Positions 1-11,775 of a DNA stretch of 64,000 bases are shown here, in pieces (the first letter of the stretch is position 1; every line of letters begins with the position of its first letter). The position numbers and the translations under genes are program-made. The notes under the pieces were generated by a model, which worked only from the letters and a program-made list of their open reading frames with translations, was not told the origin of the DNA and ran no database searches. The DNA is from Medicago truncatula (lineage: Eukaryota > Streptophyta > Magnoliopsida > Fabales > Fabaceae): positions 53,841,762 through 53,905,761 of the forward strand of contig NC_053042.1 of NCBI RefSeq assembly GCF_003473485.1, read 5' to 3'.

Positions 1-2997
1 TGCTCAGACTTTATAATAATTCTGGCTCTACCATCGGTTAGAATTCAACTTTCAAGGTGAATAAGCATGATGTTTGATATTCAAACTTCGATCTTACATA
101 TTACTTCATCCGTTCCTTGTTCCTTTTTAATTGTCGCTTTTGCATAAATGTTTTGTTTCTAATTAACTTTTACTTTCAAAGTTCAATGCAACATTAAATG
201 TTGTTTTACCTTTATTACCCTTGATTATTTATTGTAGAAATATAATTATATGAAATAAGATATTAAATGATGAAGGTTATTGTAGGAAAAAGATGAATTG
301 TTGTATCAAAAGTAGTAAAAAGTATTTGCTGTCTTGATTTGTATAAAAAACTCAAAAGTGACAATTAAAAAGAAACGGGAGGAGTACAATATATTACCAA
401 CTGAATTATGTTCATAAAGACATAATATAATAAACATTTAAATTTAAAACATCAACTTATATATTTTTTTTAAGTTGAATAAATGAGGTGTTCAAAAATT
501 TTAGTTTCTTTCCATTATAATGTATTGTCGTTAGCCTGAGACAATTTTGAGTTGATTTAATTAATACAGTAATAAAGAAGAAGAAATTGTACCCAAAAAA
601 AAAAAAGAAGAAGAAGAAAAACGTGACATGCGTGGACAGCACGAGTACTTCGTAAAATAGTGATAGTACGATCTCGTGCGAATGCATGCACTACACGAGT
701 ACTTCCTCGGTAAATTGAAAATATTTTTGATAAAACATTCCAACTTCAAATTAATTTGAAGTCTTCAAATTTATAATTTGAAGTATTTGATTGTAATCAA
801 CTCTGAATCCGTTAAATAGCCAATTTGCTCTCATTCCATCATGGATTGTTAGAGACTTAGAATAATTAAATATGTCCATTGAAAACTTTTGAAAATAAAT
901 TAAACATACAATCATAGACAATAGTATTAAAATTATCAACTTCAAAAAAAAAAAGCAATTTAAAAAATATATAGCCAAACATTTTGGAATTGAGTTTGAC
1001 ATGCTAAACTCGCATTTCATGTTTTGAAACGCCAAACCGTATAAGTTAGGGGTATTTATGGTGTGGTTTAATTCGGTTTTGAGGTTAAAAGTTATCTGAA
1101 CTGCAAGATAAAAAAATATGTGGTTTGATTTTGTTCGGTTGACTTTTAAAATAAAATCCGAACCAAACCAAATCAAACGTATGTAGTTTGGGTGAATCGG
1201 TTTGTGCAGTTTTATCGATACAATACAATTTTTTGTTTTCAACATTAAAAGAAATTAACAAAGAAAAACACAACATATTTTCAGCGATTTTTAACCATAT
1301 CTAATTAAAGGGAGAGAGCGACGTCCTTGAATGTATCTTGAGAAATTTTTATGTCCATTTTCATAATATCTCCTTTGAAATTTCAACATCGTTTGAAAAA
1401 AAATTGTAAATAAAAACCCTATCTAATTTTCCTATATTTATTTATTAATTTTTTTCAAACATAGTATTGAATACACAGATGACATTTTAGATATATTTCC
1501 ACACAAAAAACAAAGATGTTAACTATTCTATCAACTTTTTCTTTTCAATATAAAAAAATGTGTTATTTGAACGATAATTTACACGACAACTTATGAGATA
1601 ACTATAAATTTATAAAATAAAATAAAAATAGACATTGACACGAAAACTAGAGTAATGAAGAAAGAAAGTAAAAACATAATGTGAATATGAGAGAAAAAAT
1701 TGTCACAAATTAGTTATACACATATCATTTTTCTAAAAAAAAACTACATTACCAACTCTTATGAATTTTTTTCAACTTTTCTCAATTTTTAATCTCCATC
1801 ATTAAAACTCATCAACCACTTTTCTTTATAATTTAACTCTCACTTTCTCTATCATGTCTAATGGTTAAAATTTCACATGAAAAAACTTGAAAGTTTCAAC
1901 AAAGAGAATTTAAAATCAAAATTTACAACGTAAATTTGTATTGAAGACTGAGACCAATAGATAGTTAAGATGTTATGGGTTTGAAAATAAATCCATTTTA
2001 CCACCTCCGATCAGGATTATAACAAAAGTCTAATTTTAGATTCATTTAATTAATAATGTATATGATTATTATTATAGATCACATATATCATTTAATGAAT
2101 GAATCTAAAATTTTGATATTTGTTTATAGGGTCTTGCTAAGGGTAATGGTTAAGGAAGCCAAAAGTAACATGTTTGCATTGGTTTCAACAACATTTTAAC
2201 TTTTAAAAGGTTAAATTTATCATTTTTTATCATTTTTCAATGCTATATTTATATTTTTATCTTTTTATCTAATAATCCAATGACAATGGTTAGCATTCTC
2301 CTTGTTTATAATAATGACCGGCAAAGGTATTTATTTAGAGATACATAATTAAAACGGATCACTTTAAATTGTTTTTAAGGAAAGGAAAAAGGAGATAAGT
2401 GTATCTGTCTCTCCATTGATTGAGGCAACGATAGTGGGCAACATTATTATCACAAAGGTTTTTAATGCAACATTATTGACGTTCACAACACTCCACTTAT
2501 ATCCATCCATTCCTTTTTCCTTTTCTTGCTTGTTGCCCATTCCAATCAACTAGAATTTGGAATCGGTAATGCGATTTTCAAGTCTAATCAAATCTTATTC
2601 CATTCAATATCATCCAACCAAATTAAAACACTAAAAATAAAACACAATCCACTAAATTTGATTCCTAAAACGCCCTCATACTAACCCTCTTTATTTGATT
2701 TTTCCTTTCAAACCAACCAAAGAAAAAACACGAGCTGAATAAAAGCATCAAAGTCGTGATTGACTAGGCATGTGGGACCCTAGCCAACTGACCCGGACTC
2801 CAACTTAAAATTCAACTCAATTGAATAATTAAAAAAGGAAAAAGCAGCCACTGATTCTTTTTCCCCTTCCTTTTTTAAAACAAGCAAACAACCATTTTAA
2901 TTTCTAGATTTAGGCCAAACCTGTAACTTTTTGTCATATTCATCCCTAAATTGCAAATACATTCATAAATAAATACCATTTGCTTATCTAATACTTA
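1..2997. other. Intergenic DNA, no gene supported
   Basis: AT-rich DNA with only short, low-complexity reading frames. A degenerate palindromic patch near 2025-2110 resembles the miniature element at 2998-3141. At about 1030-1250 there is a region rich in GGTTTGGTT and CGGTT runs, possibly an old dispersed repeat. A poly-A/GAA stretch lies at 594-620, and CACGAGTACTT occurs twice around 640-710. I see no exon, RNA gene or clear promoter. Confidence 0.6.
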
Positions 2998-3141
2998 CTT
3001 CCGTCTTATTTATAATAAATATTTGATTTTTTTTAATTCATTGCATAAATGATGTATTTGGTCTATATTATAGACCAAATACATCAATTACTCAATGAAT
3101 CTAAAAAGTCAACTTTTTCTTATAAATAGGACCGGAGGAAG
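2998..3141. mobile_element. Short Stowaway-like miniature element
   Basis: A 144-bp element flanked by TA on both sides. Its ends are CTTCCGTCTTATTTATAA on the left and the inverted match TTATAAATAGG...GGAGGAAG on the right. The centre is a perfect palindrome at 3051-3085 built on ATGTATTTGGTCTA. TA duplications with CTTCC/CTCCCTCC-type ends fit Tc1/mariner-derived Stowaway elements. Confidence 0.65.
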
Positions 3142-3180
3142 TATTTCCGTCTTTCATTCTACTTTTAAATAATCAATTTA

Positions 3181-3620
3181 GTCCTCAAGTACATTTTTTT
3201 TATAGTCAATGGTCATTTTATGTTCTGAATGTGTAATGAGTAGTCATAATAGTTTTCAATGTATCAAAATTTTAAAATAGTTTTTGATTGTACACTTTGT
3301 TAATCGGTATAGTATCTAATGCTAAAATAATCTCTTGATACGCACAATAACTCTTTTCATATATAGACTAAAATGACAATAAATAATACGTATAAAGATT
3401 CATAAAACAATAAGTAAGTGTATTGAAGCATTGATAGGACAATATTAATGAAACATTTTAATATCAGTGACTATTTTGACTAATGAATTGTACAATCATG
3501 ATTTTTTTTGAAAGTTTGATACATTGAATGACTATTGTGGCTACTCGTTACGCATTCAGAAACCAAAATGATTATTAACTCATTTTTTATTGATCGATTT
3601 AATCTATAAATTATTAACAA
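3181..3620. repeat. Imperfect foldback repeat (MITE-like)
   Basis: The arm at about 3203-3269 is the imperfect reverse complement of 3514-3573; for example TTCTGAATGTGTAATGAG pairs with CTCGTTACGCATTCAGAA. About 245 bp separate the arms. No target duplication was identified, so the element class is unknown. Confidence 0.5.
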
Positions 3621-4487
3621 AAACCATAGTACGATCGTGTTTGCAATTTTGGATACATTAAAGAACTATAATGACATCATCTCACACATATTGAACCAAA
3701 AGGGTTGTAAGTTTGCCCTTGAGATGTGGTGTCTTTCGTATATATGTAAATGTCTCTAGTATAATTGATGATCAAAATAATTAATGAGTGTTGTTAACGA
3801 ATGTCTTTGAGACATTATTTAATGATCATAAATTATTTTAAAAAAAACCAAATATTTCAATGCATAAACACGCAATTTTTCATAAGACTTATCATTTAAC
3901 ATATTTAAAAAATGTTATGAAACATTTGATGCTCTTTCGTTTCAGACCATTAATTTGTTGATAATTTTGATACATTCACGAACTACTTGTTTCAATCGTA
4001 AATATAAGATATATTTTATTCAATATACAATAATACGTCTTTTAGTCTTTATTATAATAAACAATTTTGATTTTGATACATGATCTATAGCATAGATCAT
4101 ATACATTTCTTTTATAATAATGCGTATCATGTATGTACATCAATTGTTCAATATATATTTAAAAAAAAATTATAATAAAGAAATGAGAAAGTATAATTTA
4201 ATATATTAACTTTTGTTTTTTCAAATATCTCTTATATTTATAATAGATTAATGTTAAAAGAAAAAGTATTTTTAATTACAACTTGTCTTACACGTTGAAT
4301 GACTAAAATGGTAGTTTAAAAACAAAAATAGAAAAAGGTGAAAAGAAAAGGAATAGGGGAAACAGGAAAACAAAAAGGCAAAAAATCAATGGTGTGTGGT
4401 GATGGGTTAAGAAGAATTCGGTCCCACACGCCTGCGTGGTCAGCATCATTGCACTCAATTCCTTCTTTCTCTCTCCATTGTCCCCCC
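3621..4487. other. Upstream DNA of the small acidic-protein gene
   Basis: AT-rich with no coding signal. A degenerate palindrome at about 4070-4115 (GATCTATAGCATAGATC) is another worn miniature-element remnant. The proximal part holds a GGTCCCAC box near 4420, a sequence of the TCP-factor type, followed by a small CACGC-CT-GCGTG inverted repeat. Function of both is inferred only. Confidence 0.4.
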
Positions 4488-4497
4488 TTATATATAA
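4488..4497 (+). promoter_or_regulatory. TATA box of the gene at 4602
   Basis: TTATATATAAACC follows a pyrimidine-rich stretch and lies about 105 bp before the ATG at 4602. That leaves room for a start site near 4520-4530 and a leader of roughly 75-80 nt. Confidence 0.6.
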
Positions 4498-4601
4498 ACC
4501 ACCACGAGTTTCTCTTCCTCACCACCGTGTCAACTCTTATTCAAACTCACACAATCTTAACAACAAAACCACACTCTTTTATTATTTTATTTCAAATTAA
4601 A

Positions 4602-5186
4602 ATGGGTGATGATAACATTACTATTACCAGTGTCAATAACAAGAAACGGTTACGTGATGAATCGTCCGAGTCAGAAGTTGAATCGTCTGAGGCAAAACGA
4701 ATCAGAGACGATTTACTCGATTTTTTGAACGATTCCGATCCTACACCTTCAACACAAGATCTTGACTCCGTTATGAAGAGTTTGCAGGATGAGATTTCTG
4801 CTTCGTCTTCTCTACGTGTGACGTCAGATTCCGGCGAGTCTCAGATAGGGTATCTTCTTGAAGCTTCCGACGACGAACTCGGTCTTCCACCGCCTGGATA
4901 TGAATATCTGACGGTGAAGGAAGATAAGAAAGATGAAACTGAGTTGAGCCGAGTTTTGTCTGACTCGTCTGGAATCGGTGAGTTATGGGAGTTTGAGAAT
5001 CAGATACCGAGTTATGATGAATCGTTTGATTTAGGAACTGGATTTGGAAGTTATGGTTATGAGAATAATAATAATAGTGATAGTGATTATGTTGCGTTTG
5101 ATGGGATTTTTAATCATTCGGATTTGTATTACGATTCCAATGAATTTTCTGATCCGTGGCGGCATGGAACTTTGCCGGCACAGTAG
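4602..5186 (+). CDS. Small acidic plant-specific protein, unknown function
   Basis: A single-exon gene for 194 residues. The frame stays open 88 codons upstream, but the ATG at 4602 is preferred because a TATA box and a leader lie directly before it and the protein becomes compositionally coherent there. Residues about 15-40 hold a basic KKRLR and an AKRIRDD motif that could act in nuclear import. They are followed by LLDFLNDSD, SVMKSLQDEIS, and a block with YLLEASDDELGLPPPG, then SSGIGELWEFE. The tail is rich in Gly, Asn, Ser, Asp and Tyr. No catalytic domain or membrane segment is visible. The order basic patch, acidic/leucine motif and aromatic acidic tail would suit a transcriptional co-regulator, but this is inference. 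I believe similar unnamed proteins exist in other dicots. The nearest neighbours are transposons, with no partner gene in sight. Confidence 0.85.
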   Translation: MGDDNITITSVNNKKRLRDESSESEVESSEAKRIRDDLLDFLNDSDPTPSTQDLDSVMKSLQDEISASSSLRVTSDSGESQIGYLLEASDDELGLPPPGYEYLTVKEDKKDETELSRVLSDSSGIGELWEFENQIPSYDESFDLGTGFGSYGYENNNNSDSDYVAFDGIFNHSDLYYDSNEFSDPWRHGTLPAQ

Positions 5187-5925
5187 AATTTATTATGAAG
5201 AAAGAAAAAAAATATCAGAAAAGGGGAAAAAGAATTTTCCTAAATTAATTTGTCTAATGAAATTTTTTCTTAGGCATGTAAATCTTTTTCTCTCTCCGCT
5301 ATTACCTTTTTGTTCCCTTTTTTTCTAGAGATAAAAAAAGGGAATTATAGGATATATAAATTAAAAATGATGAAGATGTGAATCATGGAACATGCGTTCG
5401 TGGTGATGAAATCGTTTATTTATTTAGTTTTTTTTTCTGGATTCCTGAATTTAATTTACTTTATTTGAAATTGTAGGTTAATTTATAAGTTTTTTCTGGA
5501 TTTGAATCATGGACCTTGCATATATTATAGATTGTCCAAATCAGCTGAACTATGTTCACAAAGACAAATTAATTTATAAGTTAAAGACATGAAAATAAAT
5601 TAAGATAAATAATGTATGAATTCTGTCAAAAAAAAAAATGTATGAAAGGAAAATACATAACTTTTTTTTTTTTTCTTTCTAAATTGAATCAATCCCTCTT
5701 TTCTACTAAAAAAAAACTTGATATCCAATTTAATAATCCATTATTTTAGGAGACTAACGTCACTCGAGGAAGCATAACTTTGTATGAACTTTTACCTCGA
5801 GGATGAATCAAATTTAAGACTTTAGAGGAGCACAAAATAGTTTTTTTTTTAGGATTTGAGTCATTATAAAATTGATAATAAACAAACAAATTGATCACTA
5901 AACTATCATTCTCTTATCAATTTAT
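5187..5925. other. 3' region and spacer
   Basis: The 3' untranslated region of the preceding gene is followed by AT-rich DNA with homopolymer runs, for example T-rich at 5662-5674. No other gene was seen. Confidence 0.5.
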
Positions 5926-5927
5926 TA

Positions 5928-6198
5928 CTCCCTCCGTTTCAAAATGAGTGTCACTTTAGGCTTTGACACATAGATTAAGAAATATAATGCAATAATCATT
6001 GGATATAACACTTTTACTAAACTTCCCTTGCTTTATAAAATTAAAGTTGCATTAAAATTGTGTGAGAGAAAAGTTGGAGAATTTTTTGAGGTTAAAGTTG
6101 GAAGAAAAAAAATTAAAGTTGTATTGAAAATGTAAAGTGACATTCATTTTGAAATAATTTTTTTGACTACAGTGACACTCATTTTAAAACGGAGGGAG
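5928..6198. mobile_element. Stowaway MITE, 271 bp
   Basis: Flanked by TA at 5926-5927 and 6199-6200. The left end is CTCCCTCCGTTTCAAAATG and the right end is its inverted match ending AAACGGAGGGAG. The arms continue into GAGTGTCACTTTAG and the matching CAGTGACACTC. This is the classic Tc1/mariner-derived Stowaway pattern, with no coding capacity. Confidence 0.9.
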
Positions 6199-6284
6199 TA
6201 CTTAAATTATTTAAATCTATTAAAAGATTTTAAACAAAAACATGTATTGATATAATCCTTACACTATTGTAACTAACAATCTTG

Positions 6285-6677
6285 CAGGGGCGGATCCACA
6301 CTGAAACATGGTGTGGCAGTTGCCACACCAGATTATTTCCTTTTTTTTTTTTCCATATACTTGACTTAAATTATTATATATATAATATAAGTCGCAAACA
6401 TATTAGAACTTCTTTCTTGGCTCAATGGTATGTGTTGATGGATGAATTGAATGTGCTGAGTTCGATTCTTGGCGTGTTGCTATTTTGATGTTTTTTTTAA
6501 ATTATTTGTATTAAAAAAGGGTGTTGCTGGGAATTGAACTAGTAACAACAAGGTAAAACACAATCACCCAAACCACTTATCTATAGCATTTAAGGTATCA
6601 ATGTTTTACTTTGTTAATATATATGGTTGCTTTGAAAGTTTTGCCACACCAATATCAAATGTCTAGATCCGCCCATG
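6285..6677. mobile_element. hAT-type non-autonomous element with 8-bp duplications
   Basis: The 393-bp element is bounded by an exact 8-bp target duplication CAATCTTG at 6277-6284 and 6678-6685. The ends are CAGGGGCGGATC and the inverted match GATCCGCCCATG. Inside each end is a GTGTGGCA / TGCCACACC-type motif. An 8-bp duplication with CAGGGG-type ends fits the hAT superfamily. The interior has tRNA-like boxes: TGGCTCAATGGTA near 6418 with GAGTTCGATTC near 6460, and AGTTCAATTCC on the opposite strand near 6535. Confidence 0.85.
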
Positions 6678-6685
6678 CAATCTTG

Positions 6686-7888
6686 TTAACTCGTAGATTA
6701 AATAGTTGGTTGAAAGAATAATTTAAAAACATTTTAGACGAATTGCACGTCAAATTTAAACTTAGACGAAACTTGAACAGGTTGTTCATTCGAAACTAAA
6801 AAGTTGGGATTGATTCTTTATTTTTGGCAGTTTTGGCACAATCCTCCTTTACTTCAGAAAATATTTTTGAGTTATCTTTAAAAATAAGATTCATGTTGTA
6901 ATATAGCCTCCAAATTTTTAAACAAGTTTTTTTTTTAGAGAATCTTTAAAAAAGAAGTCCATTTAAATTGCTAAGAAATTAAAGATTCATGTTTTTAAGT
7001 AATTTTGATGGAGAAGAAGTGGAAAAAAAGCGACAAATAGTGTATTTTCAGAACCAATCGAAACATTGTTTTCTTAGCTTTAGTTTTTTTTTTTTTGTTA
7101 GGGAAGCTTTAGTTGAGGTTAGGTCATCATTCATAAATATTATTTATGGAGTAAGATAAACAATGTTAATAACCTAACTTTATTCAGAATTCCAAACATA
7201 AATAGAGTAAATTTGTGGAGACTATCCATCTAACCTAACTTTATAATGTAGTAACTCTAATGACAAAAGGTAGGTTCTTCCATAGTTAGAGGTTATTAAT
7301 TTTGATTGAAGAATTTATGGATCACAAAAAACATATTTTTTTCCACATAATATGCAGAGCTTAAAATAAGTTCTTCATCTTCCAATTTTAATTTTAATTG
7401 CATGTATAAGTTAAAGATCATATTTCTGGTAACTTGTATAAGGGGGCAAACCTCTAACTATATAGACCAAGACCAATCAACTGTTTTTTTACAAGTGGAT
7501 CAACCTCTAACTGTATGAAAGACACTCCACATGTTTGAGTTCAAAATAAATTAAAAGTGTTATTTTTTAATTGAAAAAGTGTTATATATTTGCTCAAAAT
7601 TATATGTTTTGCGTAATTATACATCCACGTTTTTAGTTGTCTAATCAGAGAAAATAAACAAATAATTTGGAAACTAGTTTAATGAAATACATTAAGCTTG
7701 TTTCTTTTAAAAAAAATATCAATAAAAGTAGACAAAATAAATATTATTTAACCTTTAATGGTTTTGTTGATTCCAATAATATGTAAAATTGTGCGTCATG
7801 GACTCATGTCAATTAGGTATGAGTACATACATGTAACATGCTATAAACGCGAAAGGACTGTGTTTGTCTGTTTGGTCTCTCAATCGTG

Positions 7889-7892
<4 letters not shown>
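6686..7892. other. Intergenic DNA, no gene supported
   Basis: AT-rich DNA with short homopolymer runs. No coding, RNA or element boundary could be supported. Confidence 0.5.

Positions 7893-7953
<61 letters not shown>
7893..7953. repeat. (TA)n microsatellite
   Basis: About 30 uninterrupted TA dinucleotides. They give a spurious repetitive Tyr-Ile reading frame. Confidence 0.98.
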
Positions 7954-7955
<2 letters not shown>

Positions 7956-8756
7956 ATTATTACCCAAAAAACTGGAATGCTATAAACTAATTAATTAATT
8001 TGAGTCTTTATTTAGCAAAATATTGTTTTGATTAAAAAATTATTTTAAACTTAGCAAAATAAAATATTTTTTAGTAGGGTGACAAACGGGTTTAATCCAC
8101 TTGATGCTGCTGTAATTAGGTTTCAATATTTTTTAAGTGCATGGTTTAATGTAAATTTCTTGCGAAAAGAGTTATAACTAACTAACAACAACAAAAATAA
8201 AATCTAATCCAACTAAATGAGACATGGTAAGATAAAAAAAACAACTTCAGTACAAAAGGAGTATCTAAGTCTAAAAGCTCAAACATTAGAGTCTGTAATA
8301 TCATTTCAACCATATGGAGAATCTCATTTGTAAAACAAATAAATATCACAAAATTAAATTTTAGTGATGTTACTTCTTGTCCCTAATTGTTTATTAATAT
8401 ACCGTTGATTCATTATCTAATGAAATGAGTTTAAAATTAGGGGCTAAAACTGTTATTAATTGATTTTTTTTTTCTTTTAATGTCTTGCCAAAATTAGGAA
8501 ACCTTCGTCTCTTTCACTCAGTTTTACATATAGAAGCCAACAAATCGAAATGATTAACACGCATGAATATATATAATCTATCTCATAATACTATAATAGT
8601 ATAAGATGAGGGCTATATTGGCATAGTTCGAAATCAATTAATCAAACAACCATTGCATTGATAGTTTGAGTTTGTGATGGTTTATGATTTCACTCTTTTA
8701 TAGTGAATGAGTTTATTTTTTTTAAAGAAAATTGTCATTTTTAGTATTTGATTCAT
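7954..8756. other. Intergenic DNA, no gene supported
   Basis: AT-rich spacer without coding signal. The short inverted patch ACTATAATAGTAT near 8590 is too small to assign. Confidence 0.45.
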
Positions 8757-9190
8757 TAGTGAAGAAGGAGATCTGGTGAATTTTTGACCGACTTATTAGA
8801 TAGAAGATCAACACATGGGTCTGTATATGTTATGGTGTACGGTTGGGTAAGAGAAAAACATGCATGTGTGGACTTAACCGATATTTCACCACTCGTGGAA
8901 TTAGGGGCTGAGACTTTTACGGTAGGACAGACAACCCTAAAAGTTGCGTCAAGCAAAGTGGACAAACATGAGAAAGCGTGTTCTCACAATCAACATGCTT
9001 TTATATCATTTTTTTTTTTATATACTTTTGGCTCCCTAGCACCAAAGGTTGATGACATTCTACATAGAGTTCAAAGGATCATGCAGAGCAATGCATGTTA
9101 CGACACATAGGTCCATGAATGTTGTGTTTAAGAGGATTGAATTTGCTATCTAAAACGGCTTAGCGGCACAGCTTGTTGCCCTTTTGCCTT
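8757..9190 (+). pseudogene. Decayed transposon-associated ORF (often labelled auxilin-like)
   Basis: The frame at 8784-9110 reads VYGWVREKHACVDLTDISPL, then FTVGQTTLK, HEKACSHNQHAFI, GSLAPKVDDILHRVQRIM. From memory this matches a conserved stretch in many plant genome annotations filed as auxilin-like or putative reverse-transcriptase proteins, normally the C-terminal part of a mobile-element product. After a stop at 9108-9110 the similarity goes on as MNVVFKRIEFAI, another stop, and NGLAAQLV, so at least two nonsense changes are present. A T-run near 9010 replaces part of an expected FAFDTFG-like segment. No upstream domains remain. It is a fragment and not a host gene; the superfamily of the parent element is uncertain. 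Confidence 0.55.
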
Positions 9191-10078
9191 CTATTTATTT
9201 GTAATTAATCATTGATATATATATAAGACACCAAAAAGTTTTCATAAAAATATTTTACCAAACAACTTTCATCTAATTAAAAGTAGTTCTTCTTCCAAAA
9301 AATAAATGAATTAAAATTAGCTCTTAAACTTAAAAAAAAAAAAACAATAATTATAAAATAACTTCTATCTTTAAGAAAATGCTAAAGAGTCTCTTTAGGA
9401 CACTTTCTAAGACAACAAATTAATTTTTTTTTGTTAAAGTTAAAAAATTGTTTTTTTTTCAATAAAATATATATTTATTCGCCTTTTTTATTAGCATGAT
9501 TAGAATATTTGTTAGCATAACAGTTAAATTTATTCTTTAACTATTCATATTTCTTAAGGCTTTGTTTGCGAGTTTGGAGGGGATTGAAGAGGAGAAGTTT
9601 GAAAAAAAAGGAGGAATGGAGGGGAGGGAATAAATGACATTGAGAGGGGAAGACTTTGATGGTTCATTTTTCTTTTCAATACAAAACCCTCCTTATTTCG
9701 GGGAATTTTAAAATTGTATCGGAGGAGGATTTTGGAAGGTTACACGAGTTCTTCAAATTGAATCTATGTAGTTATAATATTCTTAAAATTAAAAATATAT
9801 TAATCATAAATATTATTAATTTTTCATTCTCTAAAAAATTTCTCTTTCAAAAAATATGAAAGATTTTATTATTTTCTTCTATATACCCTCTAAAGTATTC
9901 CCTTCCAATCCCCTTTAAACTCTAAAAAAAAAAAAACCTAAGAGACAAAAAGTCAGGCCAAACATATTTTAGAATCCTGAATAACTTGTGTAGATCCCTT
10001 ATTAGATTAATAATATTTGTTTAAAAAAATAAAAATAAAAAATAAAAACAATTCTTAATAATAACATAAAAAAATAGG
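9191..10078. other. Spacer with a probable large degenerate MITE (about 9558-9925)
   Basis: GAGTTTGGAGGGGATTG near 9570 is mirrored by CAATCCCCTTTAAACTC near 9906-9922, giving inverted ends about 350 bp apart, with purine-rich GAGGGGAGGG inside the left arm. GGCTTTGTTTG at the outer left and a final AGGCC at the right suggest original ends near 9558 and 9957. No clean target duplication was found. The rest is AT-rich spacer. Confidence 0.45.
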
Positions 10079-10247
10079 AGAAAACTTAGGTACAATTCCT
10101 TAGGTATTTTTTGTATGGTTTTTAATTAAATTCACCGTGATTTTCTCAAATCTATAATTTTCTCAAAGTTTGTTATATCCAAAAAAATATGTAATTTTAG
10201 TTAAGAACCATACAAAAAGCACCTAAGGAATTGTACCTAAGTTTTCT
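10079..10247. mobile_element. Miniature inverted-repeat element, 169 bp
   Basis: The left end AGAAAACTTAGGTACAATTC is the reverse complement of the right end. The arms extend about 45 bp, through CCTTAGG and GTATGGTTTTTAA, with one or two mismatches. No protein is encoded. The superfamily is not assigned because the flanking duplication is unclear. Confidence 0.8.
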
Positions 10248-11775
10248 AAAAAAAAATATATATACATCACATCGGTTTTTTAGTATAGCAGTAGTGCAAC
10301 TTTGGCCTGTTTAGGTATAAAATTTGACGAATTTTATCCTTTTGGCTTCTAATGTTAAGGAGCATACACGACCAATGTGAAGGTGAGTATCATAGTGATA
10401 TAACAAGCACGTATCAACTTACCAAGTTGCCCAACAACGGAAACTCAAACCCACGTTGACCAAATATAAAAGTTAAGGTTATGTTAACGTGTAAGTTATA
10501 GGTCAGGTTAACATGCTTATTAAGAATTCTACGAATAAAATATATTTAGGTCAAGTTAACATGCGCTTTACATGTTAAGAATTCTACCAATAAAAATTTT
10601 TATTGTCATTTTTCTTTTGCTTTTTGAAAAAACAATGACACAATTTTCTAAACAAATTTTTTACACTGCATTTTTTAATAAACGTTATAAGGCTACATGT
10701 TAGCATTTTTCTCTCAATTAAGTTATAAAGATACCGTATCTTAGTTAGAGTTATTAAAAAGGGGCAATTCGTCCTTAAAAAAATGGGTAAGTTCTTATGA
10801 GCCGGTTTCCCAAATCTAGTAAGTTGTACAACTTGAGCATTGGATATTCAGCCTGGATTTTTCTTGAATTTTTTTAACCCAACTCTAAATAGTTTGTCAC
10901 TCAACTCGGTTAACTCGAATGAGATAAGTCTACTTTGTAGAATAGAAAAATCCTAAAACTTATATACATCTTTTAAAATGAGTTCTTAGAAAGTTGATTA
11001 TTAAAATTAAAAATAAAAGTGAACAATCCAATGAATAAACACACAAATATATAAGCAATAGAAAATTATATTTACTTGTTTTCTTACTTGTAATTTTAAT
11101 GGCCGGACATAGAAATATATTTAACCATAGAATATATAATTTATTTAAAATTGATTTTCCAACAGTTTTAGTTTGTGATGTTCGAACGACAACGACTATA
11201 GGTATTTTTCTCATATAGTGTTTAAAACTCCTAAAAATATTACCTATAAGAACTTTTATAGACTATTTTATAATATTTTTTTGATATGGGTGATTCGTTT
11301 GGCTTGCAGTTTGTGTAAAGTTGTACACATGTTTTTTTCAGAGCTCATCATGTTTTAGCAGAGCTTTTTGTCCAACCTGGCAAAATCTGAAGCTAGTTAA
11401 GATCGATTCTAAATGGATTGGGTAGCTCATTTCAACAACTCTAATCATAACAATTGAATTGATTTTACTAAAACCACACAATCATAATAGACAATTTTTT
11501 ATCTCATCCTACTTTTCTCGCGTGGTGTAAAACATTTTGGATTATATAATTTGAAAGATGTAAAAACATCTTCCTACGCCTTACATTTTTTCCGAATTTC
11601 ATAATCCAAATCAGGTGTGGAGGGTGGAAAAAGAAGTCGATCGTCATCATAAAACTTGAGAGTGCCAATCAAAGCCATTCTAAAATTGTACAAAGCCCAA
11701 CTTAATGAATTTATTTTCTCACCCTCCAACTTTCTTGTACATCCCATTTTTGGATTCTAAAATCCAAAAAATAGA
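10248..11775. other. Intergenic DNA, no gene supported
   Basis: AT-rich spacer. GTTAACATG-type motifs recur at about 10475-10565 with CATGTTAAGAATTCTAC-like sentences, suggesting a small local duplication. No exon or RNA gene can be supported. Confidence 0.45.

Noticed and set aside
751-1245. 164-codon minus-strand frame
   Set aside because: AT-rich composition, no recognisable domain, and similar random frames on both strands here.
7758-7985. 75-codon frame with repeated Tyr-Ile
   Set aside because: Produced by the (TA)n microsatellite.
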